Of a DNA stretch of 56,284 nucleotides, positions 9,719 to 17,742 are shown piece after piece. The notes under the pieces were generated by a model that did not search any database, was not told where the DNA came from, and saw only the letters and a program-made list of their open reading frames with translations. Each line of letters begins with the position of its first letter. The stretch's first letter is position 1. The translations under genes and the position numbers were made by a program. Source of the DNA: Mesorhizobium sp. 1M-11 (GTDB taxonomy: Bacteria > Pseudomonadota > Alphaproteobacteria > Rhizobiales > Rhizobiaceae); the NCBI RefSeq assembly GCF_001303895.1, contig NZ_LJSD01000012.1, positions 1 to 56,284 of the forward strand, read 5' to 3'.

Positions 9719-10354
9719 CTAGACAGGTCGTTTGAGCTGCGCCCGTTCTTTCTCGACCTCGGCACGGCAGACGCAGCCTTCGATGTGGTCGTTGACCATG
9801 CCCATGGCCTGCATGAAGGCATAGACCGTGGTCGGGCCGACGAAAGTCCAGCCCCGCTTCTTCAGTTCCTTCGAGATGCGCGTCGACACCGCCGTGGTCG
9901 GGTTGGCGCGCAGATGGGTGATGTCGACCACCTTTGGCCGCTCATCCGGTCCCGGTTCGAATGACCAGAACCAGGCAGCGAGTGATCCTGCCTCTTTCAC
10001 CAGTTCCTGCGCACGTTTGGCATTGTTGATGGTGGAGACGATCTTGCCGCGATGGCGGATGATGCCGGCGTTGCCCAGCAGCCTCTCCACATCGGCGTCG
10101 GCAAAACGCGCGACCCTGTCGAAATCGAAGCCCTCGAACGCTTCGCGGAAGGCCTCGCGCTTGCGCAGGATGGTGAGCCAGGACAGGCCCGACTGGAAAC
10201 CCTCCAGACAGATCTTCTCGAACAGCCGGCGGTCGCTGGTGACCGGCCGGCCCCATTCATGGTCGTGATAATGCTGGTAATCGGGCAGATTGCCGTGCCA
10301 GGCACACCGGGTGATGCCATCAACCCCAGTGATCAAACCATTGTTGTCGCCCAT
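9719..10354 (-). CDS. tag: DNA-3-methyladenine glycosylase I
   Basis: Removes 3-methyladenine from alkylated DNA, the first step of base excision repair. The 211-residue protein has the family's N-terminal RCAWHG and YHDHEWGRP and the central LEGFQSGLSWLTILRKREAF. The C-terminal NDHIEGCVCR supplies further zinc ligands (zinc is held by Cys/His pairs from both ends in E. coli Tag). The length is slightly above the 187 residues of E. coli Tag, owing to both termini. It is monocistronic and convergent with the DUF389 gene. Confidence 0.95.
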   Translation of the reverse strand: MGDNNGLITGVDGITRCAWHGNLPDYQHYHDHEWGRPVTSDRRLFEKICLEGFQSGLSWLTILRKREAFREAFEGFDFDRVARFADADVERLLGNAGIIRHRGKIVSTINNAKRAQELVKEAGSLAAWFWSFEPGPDERPKVVDITHLRANPTTAVSTRISKELKKRGWTFVGPTTVYAFMQAMGMVNDHIEGCVCRAEVEKERAQLKRPV

Positions 10355-10569
10355 CTGAAATCCATTCGTTAACGCCTGGAAGGCCTGCTTTACCGGGGCT
10401 TTACCAGATTCCTGAACCGGCCGGTAACCACACCAAAAGGTTTACTGACAAAGCCGCATTTTAACGGTTCGCGATTCACCATTCGCTTGCCGCCTGCGGA
10501 CAACATGCCGATCGAAGCCGCGAGCAACACCCGTTTCCTGCGCGGTGCGACGATCGAGTTGAGAGTCCC

Positions 10570-11412
10570 ATGCGAACAACCATGAGAAAGATGTTTCTGC
10601 CCCTGTTCGGCGCGATCGGCGCGCTGGCAGCGGTTGCCATCCCTGCCCTTGCCAATGACCGTTATGCCGAGCGTCCACCGGTGATGGTGAGCCCGGATCT
10701 CTCGGCTCCCTGGGTGACGCAGCTTGGCCGCGCGCCGGGCGTGGTCCGGTCGAGCCGCGGCTACGCCGTTCAGCAGCCGCAATGGGGACAGCCGCAGGTA
10801 CGCTACCGCCAGGTCGCCCCACAGGGCCAATATTACCGCCAGGCCCAGCCGCGTGTTCAGTATCGCCAGGCCCAGCCGCAAGCGGGAACCGACCGCGTGC
10901 GCACTGCTGCGGTACCGGGACGGCCGGTACGTCGGACGGTAGCGCGTCCGCAGATCAATCCGATCTACCTGCCGCAGGAAGTCGCCTTCGACGGCAAGGA
11001 AAAGCCGGGCACCATCATCATCGATACCACGAAGAATTTCCTCTATCTGGTAGGGGACAATGGCAAGGCCCGCCGCTATGGCGTCGGCACCGGCAAGCCG
11101 GGCTTTGAATGGGCCGGCACGCACAAGGTCAGCCAGAAGCGCGAATGGCCGGACTGGCGCCCGCCGAGCGAAATGATCGCGCGCGAAAAGGCCAAGGGCC
11201 GCTATCTGCCGACCTTCCTGGCCGGCGGCATCGAGAACCCGCTCGGCGCGCGCGCGCTCTATCTCGGCTCGACGCTCTACCGTATCCACGGCACCAACCA
11301 GCCCTGGACGATCGGCGGCGCGGTGTCCTCCGGTTGCATCCGCATGCGCAACGAGGATGTCGTCGACCTCTATGACCGGGTGAAGGTAGGCACGACGGTC
11401 GTCGTGATGTAG
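10570..11412 (+). CDS. L,D-transpeptidase (YkuD domain), exported
   Basis: A periplasmic cell-wall cross-linking or lipoprotein-anchoring enzyme of 280 residues. The N-terminus (MRTTMRKMFLPLFGAIGALAAVAIPALA) is a signal peptide. A Gln/Pro/Tyr-rich linker with repeated RQAQPQ-like units spans about 70-120. The YkuD catalytic domain occupies about 140-280, ending with the active-site region YRIHGTNQPW...SSGCIRM, whose Cys is the nucleophile. Rhizobia carry many paralogues, so the specific role (3-3 cross-links versus other) cannot be assigned. A strong terminator follows at 11491-11533. Confidence 0.92.
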   Translation: MRTTMRKMFLPLFGAIGALAAVAIPALANDRYAERPPVMVSPDLSAPWVTQLGRAPGVVRSSRGYAVQQPQWGQPQVRYRQVAPQGQYYRQAQPRVQYRQAQPQAGTDRVRTAAVPGRPVRRTVARPQINPIYLPQEVAFDGKEKPGTIIIDTTKNFLYLVGDNGKARRYGVGTGKPGFEWAGTHKVSQKREWPDWRPPSEMIAREKAKGRYLPTFLAGGIENPLGARALYLGSTLYRIHGTNQPWTIGGAVSSGCIRMRNEDVVDLYDRVKVGTTVVVM

Positions 11413-11490
11413 TATTTTCGCGCTGAGTCGGCATTGCTTGCCGACCGACGAGATAACGGGGGACGGGCCTTGTGGGGACATGGCCGGTCC

Positions 11491-11533
11491 AGAAAGGGCA
11501 GCCGGCCATGCCGCGCTGCCCTTTCTGTTTTGT
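11491..11533 (+). terminator. Rho-independent terminator after the L,D-transpeptidase gene
   Basis: AGAAAGGGCAG (11491-11501) pairs perfectly with CTGCCCTTTCT (11516-11526) around a GC-rich loop, followed by GTTTTG. It lies about 80 bp after the stop codon. Confidence 0.8.
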
Positions 11534-11654
11534 CCTTCTGACCCGTTTTTTGGCCACCAGAGGCATAATCGACTAAGGCAGGACGGATTCAGCCTCCCAA
11601 CGGCGGCGTTCTCCTGCTATGTCGCCCGCAACCGATAAATCCGGAAGTTTGCCC

Positions 11655-12581
11655 ATGTCCACCACCGACAGCCGCTACCTGAAGGGTGGCCCCGTCGCCA
11701 AACGCATCATCGAAGGCGTTCGCATCGCCGCCGAAGAGGCACGCGCCGAAGGCTTTCCGCCGAAGCTGGTCTCGATCACGGTCGGCGATGTCGACGCCGT
11801 CGACGTCTATGTGCGCAACCAGCGTGCCAAGGCCGGCCAGGCCGGCATCGATTTCGAGGAACGCCGCTTTCCGGCCGATGTCACCGCGCGCGAACTCGAG
11901 GCGGCCATCCACGGCATGAATGCCGATCCGCGCGTTACCGGCATCATCATCCAGCGCCCTGTGCCCTCGCACATCCCGATCAAGGCGCTGCAGAGCGCGG
12001 TGCACCCGCTGAAGGACGTCGAGGGCATGCATCCGGCCTCGATCGGCAACATCGTCTACAACCAGCTCGATCTGGCGCCCTGTACGGCCGCCGCTTCCGT
12101 CGAACTGCTCAAGGAAACCGGGCTCGACCTGAAGGGCCTCGAAGTCGTGGTCGTCGGCCATTCCGAGATCGTCGGCAAGCCGATCGCCTTCCTTTTGATG
12201 AGCGAAGGCGCCACCGTCACCGTCTGCCATCACATGACGCGTTCGCTGGCAGTGCACGCGCGCCGGGCCGACGCGCTGTTCGTGGCGGTCGGCAAGCCGC
12301 GCCTGATCAAGGCCGACATGGTCAAGCCGGGCGCCGCCGTCATCGACATCGGCATCAATTCCGAAACGCTGCCGGACGGCACCACCCGCATCGTCGGCGA
12401 CGTCGACACCGAAAGCGTCAAGGACGTGGCATCCTGGATCACGCCGGTGCCGGGCGGCGTCGGCCCGATCACGGTTTCGATCCTGCTGCGCAACACGATG
12501 GTGGCACTCAATCGCCAGCGCGATCTCTACCGCGCCAGCTATGCCGTTGGCGAGCAACCCGGTCAGATCGCCGCGGAATAA
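11655..12581 (+). CDS. folD: FolD paralogue with the catalytic lysine replaced by glutamine
   Basis: A 308-residue protein of the methylene-THF dehydrogenase/cyclohydrolase family. The Rossmann loop VVVVGHSEIVGKP (163-175) and TPVPGGVGPIT (263-273) are present. Q100 in IIIQRPVP and D121 in LKDVEG match the conserved active-site Gln and Asp. The catalytic Lys of the YVxxK motif is Gln56 here (YVRNQRAKAG, Tyr52). The usual QLPLP is QRPVP and the usual GRS is GHS. Loss of this Lys in characterised enzymes abolishes cyclohydrolase activity, so this may be dehydrogenase-only (inference). The start at 11655 has GGAAG 7 bases upstream; the frame is also open from 11619. Confidence 0.88.
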   Translation: MSTTDSRYLKGGPVAKRIIEGVRIAAEEARAEGFPPKLVSITVGDVDAVDVYVRNQRAKAGQAGIDFEERRFPADVTARELEAAIHGMNADPRVTGIIIQRPVPSHIPIKALQSAVHPLKDVEGMHPASIGNIVYNQLDLAPCTAAASVELLKETGLDLKGLEVVVVGHSEIVGKPIAFLLMSEGATVTVCHHMTRSLAVHARRADALFVAVGKPRLIKADMVKPGAAVIDIGINSETLPDGTTRIVGDVDTESVKDVASWITPVPGGVGPITVSILLRNTMVALNRQRDLYRASYAVGEQPGQIAAE

Positions 12582-12616
12582 CATCCCGGCGAGCCGCCGC
12601 CCCCAAACGCGGCAGG

Positions 12617-12940
12617 CTAGACCAGGTCGAAGGCCGCGCGGCTGTCGCTCCTGAGCGGCCGCCAGACCTGGATGTCGCGCGGGCCTTCCAGCACTTCGTC
12701 CAGAGCCGCATGCCATTCCTCGCGGTAAGGGCGCTTCAGTTGCACGTCGAGCACGTCCTGATGATCGACCCAGGTCTCGTGCAGCAGCAGCCGCAGCGGA
12801 TCTTCCGGATCCCGGTGCAAGGTGGCCGATATGAACATCTCCTCATGCCGCATCGCGTCGAGAACGCCGTTGAGCAGCGCCATGAACCGATCCTGTTGCT
12901 GTGGGCGGACGCGGAAACCGATGATGTAGGTGATGGCCAC
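12617..12940 (-). CDS. Antibiotic biosynthesis monooxygenase (ABM) domain protein
   Basis: A 107-residue dimeric alpha+beta-barrel (ferredoxin-like) protein of the YgiN/quinol monooxygenase type. The MAITYIIGFRVRPQQQDRFMALL first strand/helix and the RLLLHETWVDHQDVLDVQLKRPYREEW middle are characteristic. Its substrate is unknown, and members can be quinol or polyketide oxygenases or stress proteins. It is convergent with folD (about 35 bp between stops) and is followed on the minus-strand upstream side by a short spacer and the TetR gene. Confidence 0.85.
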   Translation of the reverse strand: MAITYIIGFRVRPQQQDRFMALLNGVLDAMRHEEMFISATLHRDPEDPLRLLLHETWVDHQDVLDVQLKRPYREEWHAALDEVLEGPRDIQVWRPLRSDSRAAFDLV

Positions 12941-13068
12941 TGTTCTTCTCCTTGGCGGGGCTCGATGGCGTGCAAAGTGCCAGAGCGGGCGACAGCAGCA
13001 ATGACCTCACAGGTAATGAAAACGGATAAGCCTCGGCAACTGAACAGACGTTGGCAGCAGACGGTGCA

Positions 13069-13632
13069 TTAACGCGGCAACAGCGCCATAACGAACTGGC
13101 GCAGGCTGGTTTCGACGAAATCCTCGACGCGCCCCTGCGGATCGAAGCCCCACCACAGCAGCGAACCCTGCCACTGCGAGGCCATCAGCAGGCCGATGTC
13201 GCGCGGTGCGGTTGCGGTAGCCGCAAAACACGTGTCGAGCGCGGCAGAGAGCCGCTGGCGCCAGGCCGCGCCGCGCGCCCGCAGCACCGGATCGCGCAGA
13301 TCCTCGCGCAACACAAGCAGGCCTTCGGCATAGGCCTCGATCTCGCCATAACCGCGCGACAGATCGACCAGCAATTGGACCGCACCATCCGGTGTCCTAG
13401 CGGCGGAAGCACCAAGCGCATCGGTGCGCGCGTCCAAACGGTCCCAGGCGGCCAGCAGAGCGGCCTGTTTCAGCCCGGCCTTGGTCTTGAAACGTTGAAC
13501 CAGCGTTGCCGGGGAGAGACCGCAGGCGCGCGCTAGGCTTTCGAAGGTCAGCGCCTCGGGGCCGCGTTCATGGATCAGCCCGAGCGCGATCTCCAGCACC
13601 TTCTCGTCGGACAGCGTTTTCGGTCGCGGCAT
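13069..13632 (-). CDS. TetR family transcriptional regulator
   Basis: A 187-residue repressor. The N-terminal helix-turn-helix spans about 6-55 (TLSDEKVLEIALGLIHERGPEALTFESLARACGLSPATLVQRF), followed by an all-helical ligand domain. I chose the ATG at 13632 (MPRPKTL), preceded by GGAAATCAAG, over an upstream TTG at 13644. It is divergent from an SDR gene, with a 20-bp near-perfect palindrome between them at 13648-13667. The simplest model is repression of both genes, relieved by an SDR substrate. Confidence 0.9.
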   Translation of the reverse strand: MPRPKTLSDEKVLEIALGLIHERGPEALTFESLARACGLSPATLVQRFKTKAGLKQAALLAAWDRLDARTDALGASAARTPDGAVQLLVDLSRGYGEIEAYAEGLLVLREDLRDPVLRARGAAWRQRLSAALDTCFAATATAPRDIGLLMASQWQGSLLWWGFDPQGRVEDFVETSLRQFVMALLPR

Positions 13633-13647
13633 CTTGATTTCCAATTA

Positions 13648-13667
13648 ATAAGTGAATATTCATTTAT
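13648..13667. promoter_or_regulatory. Putative TetR operator
   Basis: ATAAGTGAAT / ATTCATTTAT is a 20-bp inverted repeat with a single mismatched pair. It sits 16 bp upstream of the TetR ATG and 47 bp upstream of the SDR ATG, so it would cover both promoters. Confidence 0.75.
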
Positions 13668-13713
13668 ATATTATTTCACACATCCATCAAAAGCAGAAGC
13701 CCAGGAGGTTTCA

Positions 13714-14634
13714 ATGGCGCTTGCAGGGTCGCTTGCCGGAAAGACGGCGCTTGTCGCGGGCGCAACACGCGGCGCAGGCCGCGGAATTGCGGTTGAACTG
13801 GGGGCAGCCGGCGCCACGGTCTACGTCACCGGGCGCACCACGCGACAGCAGCAATCCGAATACCGGCGGCCCGAGACGATCGAACAGACTGCGGAACTGG
13901 TCACGTCCGCCGGCGGCAAAGGCATCGCCGTTCAGGTCGACCACCTCGTTTCCGACGAGGTCGCGGCACTGGTGCAGCGCATCCGCGCGGAGCAGGGCCG
14001 CCTCGACATCCTGGTTAACGATATCTGGGGCGGCGAGAACTATGTAGAATGGAACAAGCCCGTATGGGAACACGATCTCGCCAAGGGCCTGCGCATGCTG
14101 CACCTGGCCATCGACACCCATCTGATCACCGCACACCACGCACTGCCCTTGTTGATCGAAAACCCGGGCGGACTGTTGGTGGAAATGACGGACGGGACGG
14201 CCGAATACAATGCGACCCACTATCGCCTTTCGCCTTTCTACGATCTTGCCAAGGTGGCGGTGAACCGCATGGGCTGGGCGCATGCCAAGGACCTTGCTCC
14301 GCATAACGCCACCGCGATCTCGCTGACACCCGGGTGGCTGCGTTCCGAAATCATGCTGGAGACCTATGGCGTAAAGGAAGAGAACTGGCGCGACGCAACA
14401 GCGAACGTGCCGCATTTCGTCATTTCGGAAACGCCGCATTTCGTCGGGCGAGCCGTCGCAGCGCTCGCGGCCGATCCGGACCGTGCACGCTGGAACGGTC
14501 AGTCCTTGTCCAGCGGACAACTGGCGAAAGTGTATGGCTTCACCGACCTCGATGGGTCGCAACCCGATGCCTGGCTTTACATCGCCGAGGTCGAGGAGCC
14601 CGGCAAGCCGGCCGACGCCACCGGCTATCGGTGA
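13714..14634 (+). CDS. Short-chain dehydrogenase/reductase
   Basis: A 306-residue classical-type SDR. The NAD(P)-binding loop reads AGATRGAGRGIA (about 14-25), and TGRTT follows the second strand, suggesting NADP preference. The NDIWGG stretch (about 103) replaces the usual NNAG, and the catalytic pair is in FYDLAK (Tyr and Lys four apart, near 177-181). AGGAGG sits 5 bases before the ATG. It is the presumed target of the divergent TetR. The substrate is unknown. Confidence 0.9.
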   Translation: MALAGSLAGKTALVAGATRGAGRGIAVELGAAGATVYVTGRTTRQQQSEYRRPETIEQTAELVTSAGGKGIAVQVDHLVSDEVAALVQRIRAEQGRLDILVNDIWGGENYVEWNKPVWEHDLAKGLRMLHLAIDTHLITAHHALPLLIENPGGLLVEMTDGTAEYNATHYRLSPFYDLAKVAVNRMGWAHAKDLAPHNATAISLTPGWLRSEIMLETYGVKEENWRDATANVPHFVISETPHFVGRAVAALAADPDRARWNGQSLSSGQLAKVYGFTDLDGSQPDAWLYIAEVEEPGKPADATGYR

Positions 14635-15954
14635 TCAAGCGGCTTTGCCGACGCGCAGCTCGGCGGGCGGCTCGCCGCCATAGGCCCAGTCAAGCAGCTT
14701 CACCGTGTGCACCACCGGCAGTTTCGCGGCAGACCCGATCTGCGTGATGCAGCCGATATTGCCGGTGGCGACCACCTCTGCTCCGGTGGCGGTGATGTTC
14801 TTGACCTTGCGCTCGAGCAGGCGGGCGGAGATCTCCGGCTGCAGGATGTTGTAGGTGCCGGCCGAGCCGCAGCAGAGATGGCCCTCGCGCGGCTCTTTCA
14901 CCACGAACCCGGCACGGACAAGCAGGTCCTTCGGCTGGCGCGTGATCTTCTGGCCATGCTGCATCGAGCAGGCGGAGTGGTAGGCCACGACCGTGCCCGG
15001 CTTGCGCGCAGGCTCCGGCAGGTCGAGCGTGGTGAGATATTCCGTCACATCCCTGGCCAGCGCCGACACCTTGGCGGCCTTTTCGGCATAGGCCGGATCC
15101 AGCCGCAGCATGAAGCCATAGTCCTTGATCGTGGTGCCACAGCCTGAAGCGGTGACGATAATCGCGTCGAGTCCTTCGCCCTCGATCTCGCGCATCCAGG
15201 CATCGACATTGCGGCGGGCCGAAGCGAGCGCTGCTTCCTCGCGGCCCATGTGATGTACCAGGGCACCGCAGCAGCCCTCGCCCTCGGGCATCACCACGTC
15301 GATGCCGAGCCTGTTGAGCAACGAGACCGTCGCTTCGTTGATGCCGGGCTCCAGCACCTGTTGCGCGCAACCGGTGAGCAATGCGACCCGTCCCCGCTTC
15401 TGCCCCTTCGCGGCACTGCGCGCACCGGACCTTGCCAACGGCGACGACGCAGGCACGCTGGCGGGCGCCAGCTTCAGCATGGCCGCCAGCGGCTTCAGCG
15501 CCCTGTTGTTCTCAAACAGATTTGTGAAGGGCCGGCCAAGCCTCGCCAGTCTCAGCGCCGCGCGAAACCGCGCCGGATGCGGCAGCACGAAGGCGAGAAC
15601 GGAACGGATCAGCCGATCAGCCAACGGTCGCTTGTAGGTCTTTTCGATATGGGCGCGCGCATGGTCGACCAGATGCATGTAATTGACGCCCGAGGGGCAG
15701 GTCGTCATGCAGGCGAGACAGGACAGGCAGCGATCGACATGGGTGACGATCTCCTTGTCGGCAGGCCGGCCGTTTTCCAGCATGTCCTTGATCAGGTAGA
15801 TGCGCCCACGCGGGCTGTCGAGTTCGTTGCCAAGCGTCACATAGGTTGGACAGGTGGCGGTGCAGAAGCCGCAATGCACGCATTTGCGCAGGATCTTCTC
15901 CGATTCCGCGACATGCGGATCGGCAAGCTGGTCGGCGGTGAAGGAAGTCTGCAT
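14635..15954 (-). CDS. glcF: Glycolate oxidase iron-sulfur subunit
   Basis: The 439-residue electron-transfer subunit of membrane-associated glycolate oxidase. Two ferredoxin motifs, CVHCGFCTATCP (about 25-36) and CLSCLACMTTCP (about 76-87), bind two [4Fe-4S] clusters. Two C-terminal cysteine-rich CCG domains follow (EGCCGALVHHMG, HLCCGSAGTYN). It starts 2 bases after the glcE stop, is last in the operon, and ends against the stop of the convergent SDR gene with no spacer. Confidence 0.95.
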   Translation of the reverse strand: MQTSFTADQLADPHVAESEKILRKCVHCGFCTATCPTYVTLGNELDSPRGRIYLIKDMLENGRPADKEIVTHVDRCLSCLACMTTCPSGVNYMHLVDHARAHIEKTYKRPLADRLIRSVLAFVLPHPARFRAALRLARLGRPFTNLFENNRALKPLAAMLKLAPASVPASSPLARSGARSAAKGQKRGRVALLTGCAQQVLEPGINEATVSLLNRLGIDVVMPEGEGCCGALVHHMGREEAALASARRNVDAWMREIEGEGLDAIIVTASGCGTTIKDYGFMLRLDPAYAEKAAKVSALARDVTEYLTTLDLPEPARKPGTVVAYHSACSMQHGQKITRQPKDLLVRAGFVVKEPREGHLCCGSAGTYNILQPEISARLLERKVKNITATGAEVVATGNIGCITQIGSAAKLPVVHTVKLLDWAYGGEPPAELRVGKAA

Positions 15955-15956
15955 TG

Positions 15957-17159
15957 CTAAGCCATCCGACCGGGATTGAGTATCTGTTTTGGATCGAATT
16001 CGGCCTTGAGCCGATCGGCTAGAGCCGCCAATGCCGGCGGTTGCGGCTCGAACACCGGCGTGGCCGCGCGAACACCGGGTGCTGCGCGGACGAGCGTCGC
16101 ATGGCCGCCGCCGAAATGTTTCACTGCGCCCCGCACCAGCCGGTCTTCCGGCTCGCCCATTTCCATGCTGAGCCAGATCAGGCCGCCCTGCCAGTCATAG
16201 AACACCTCCACCGCCGACTGCATGCGCAGCGCCATCACCATGGCATGGCTATCGGCCGGCGCCATCGACACGCGCCAGAGCGGCTTGTCGGAACCGGCGA
16301 ACGGCGCGCAATCGCGGATATCGCGCCAGATAGCCTCGGACGCCTCGCCCTTGATCTCCAGCAGTTGCCCGGCGTTGCGCAGCAGATCCTTCAACGCACC
16401 GATGCGATAGGTCACCGAAGGACCGAAGCCCTCGACGCGCAGCAAGGTCGCCGCCTCACTGCCCAGCGCGCCGTCGGCAACGCGCGCCGCGATGCGCTCG
16501 GGCAGATGCGCCGCACTCGACACTTCGGCACTCGAGCCGAGCGCCATCGACATGGCGGCGGCCGCCTTGTCGTCGAGCAAACCGCGCACGGCCAGTGTCA
16601 CTTCGGTCTCCGCCGCGGGCAGAACCTTGAAGGTGACATCGGTGAACGCCGCAAGCGTACCCCAGGACCCCGCCATCGCCTTGGAGAGATCATAGCCGGT
16701 GACGTTCTTGACGACACGACCGCCAGATTTGAAGGCCTCGCCGCGCCCCGAAACGGCATGGATCCCGAGGATGTGGTCGCGGGCGGCACCTGCCTTCAGG
16801 CGGCGAGGACCGGACAGATTGGCGGCAAGCACGCTGCCGATCGTGCCCCTGCCGGGCTCTTCGCCAAGCAGTCGGCCATAGTCCATCGGCTCGAAGGCAA
16901 ACTGCTGGCCATTTTCGGCAAGCAGCTTCTCGATCTCCGCCAGCGGCGTTCCAGCGCGTGCCGACAGCACCAGTTCCGCAGGCTCATAGAGCGTGACGCC
17001 CGTAAGCTTCGAAACATCGAGCGTGTGTTCGGTCTGCAGGGGACGACCAATGGCGCGCTTGGAGCCATGGCCGACGACCTCCAGCGGCGCCTCTTCGGCA
17101 ACCGCCCACTGCACGGCAGAGAGCACTTCGGCGGGTGAGATTGGGGTGAAGGTGGTCAC
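15957..17159 (-). CDS. glcE: Glycolate oxidase FAD-binding subunit
   Basis: A 400-residue FAD-linked subunit that partners GlcD. The N-terminal PCMH-type FAD domain spans about 1-190 (VVGHGSKRAIG, FEPMDYGRLLG, SGGRVVKNVTGYDLSKAM), with a C-terminal GlcE-type domain ending DPKQILNPGRMA. The start overlaps the preceding ASCH/winged-helix gene by 4 bases (ATGA) and glcF follows 2 bases after its stop, so the three are translationally coupled. It is somewhat longer than E. coli GlcE (350). Confidence 0.94.
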   Translation of the reverse strand: MTTFTPISPAEVLSAVQWAVAEEAPLEVVGHGSKRAIGRPLQTEHTLDVSKLTGVTLYEPAELVLSARAGTPLAEIEKLLAENGQQFAFEPMDYGRLLGEEPGRGTIGSVLAANLSGPRRLKAGAARDHILGIHAVSGRGEAFKSGGRVVKNVTGYDLSKAMAGSWGTLAAFTDVTFKVLPAAETEVTLAVRGLLDDKAAAAMSMALGSSAEVSSAAHLPERIAARVADGALGSEAATLLRVEGFGPSVTYRIGALKDLLRNAGQLLEIKGEASEAIWRDIRDCAPFAGSDKPLWRVSMAPADSHAMVMALRMQSAVEVFYDWQGGLIWLSMEMGEPEDRLVRGAVKHFGGGHATLVRAAPGVRAATPVFEPQPPALAALADRLKAEFDPKQILNPGRMA

Positions 17160-17740
17160 AGCCGATGCTCCCGCAATTTCTCCAGCACCGCCTCGCCGCG
17201 TGGCGAGAGCCGGTAGCCGGTTTCGAGGCTCTCCGTCAGACCTAGCTCCTTCAGCCTGCGCACGTCCTGCTTGAACTTCGGCTTCTCGACGCCGGTGCCC
17301 AGTGCCAGCTCAGCAGCCGATGTGCCCGGATGAGTACCGATAGCGCTCAGGATCGACGGGAAATAACCCGGTTTCGCCTGGTCCCAGCGCGCGAAGCGGG
17401 CGGCCAGATCATGCCAGTCCGCTTCGGAAAGTTCGCCTTCGTCGCGCAGGGCAACACGGTGGTCCGGCTCGAGACCACCGAGAACGATTCTGTAGAGTGT
17501 GCGATCGCCATCCGAGCGCAGATCGGCCAGCAGTGCGGCGCGATCGGCAAAGCCGGCGGCCTTCGCATCGGCTTCGGTCAAATCCCGCTCCTCGACCGGC
17601 TCGACCGCAGCGATGCGCACCACGCCGGCCGCCGTGCGCAGACCGGTGCCGGCTTTCACCGTTGGGCGCTGCCAGCGCCGGAAGGCAAGCGTGACGTCGC
17701 CACGCGCGACAGCTTCGAGGATGGCCTGCCGGAACAGCAT
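17156..17740 (-). CDS. ASCH-like domain plus C-terminal winged-helix protein within the glc operon
   Basis: A 194-residue protein. The N-terminal half (about 1-90, FRQAILEAVARGDVTLAFRRW then GVVRIAAVEPVEERDLTEADAKAAGF) resembles ASCH/PUA-like domains, which bind RNA or modified nucleotides. The C-terminal part (about 130-194, SAIGTHPGTSAAELALGTGVEKPKF then LGLTESLETGYRLSPRGE) looks like a winged-helix DNA-binding domain. The ATG at 17740 is 2 bases after the glcD stop and the end overlaps glcE by 4 bases. The domain calls are from reading the sequence; a role in sensing or regulating glycolate metabolism is inference. Confidence 0.75.
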   Translation of the reverse strand: MLFRQAILEAVARGDVTLAFRRWQRPTVKAGTGLRTAAGVVRIAAVEPVEERDLTEADAKAAGFADRAALLADLRSDGDRTLYRIVLGGLEPDHRVALRDEGELSEADWHDLAARFARWDQAKPGYFPSILSAIGTHPGTSAAELALGTGVEKPKFKQDVRRLKELGLTESLETGYRLSPRGEAVLEKLREHRL

Positions 17741-17742
17741 CC

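Noticed and set aside
11589..12716. Minus-strand 375-codon frame
   Set aside because: Antisense to folD, no motif.
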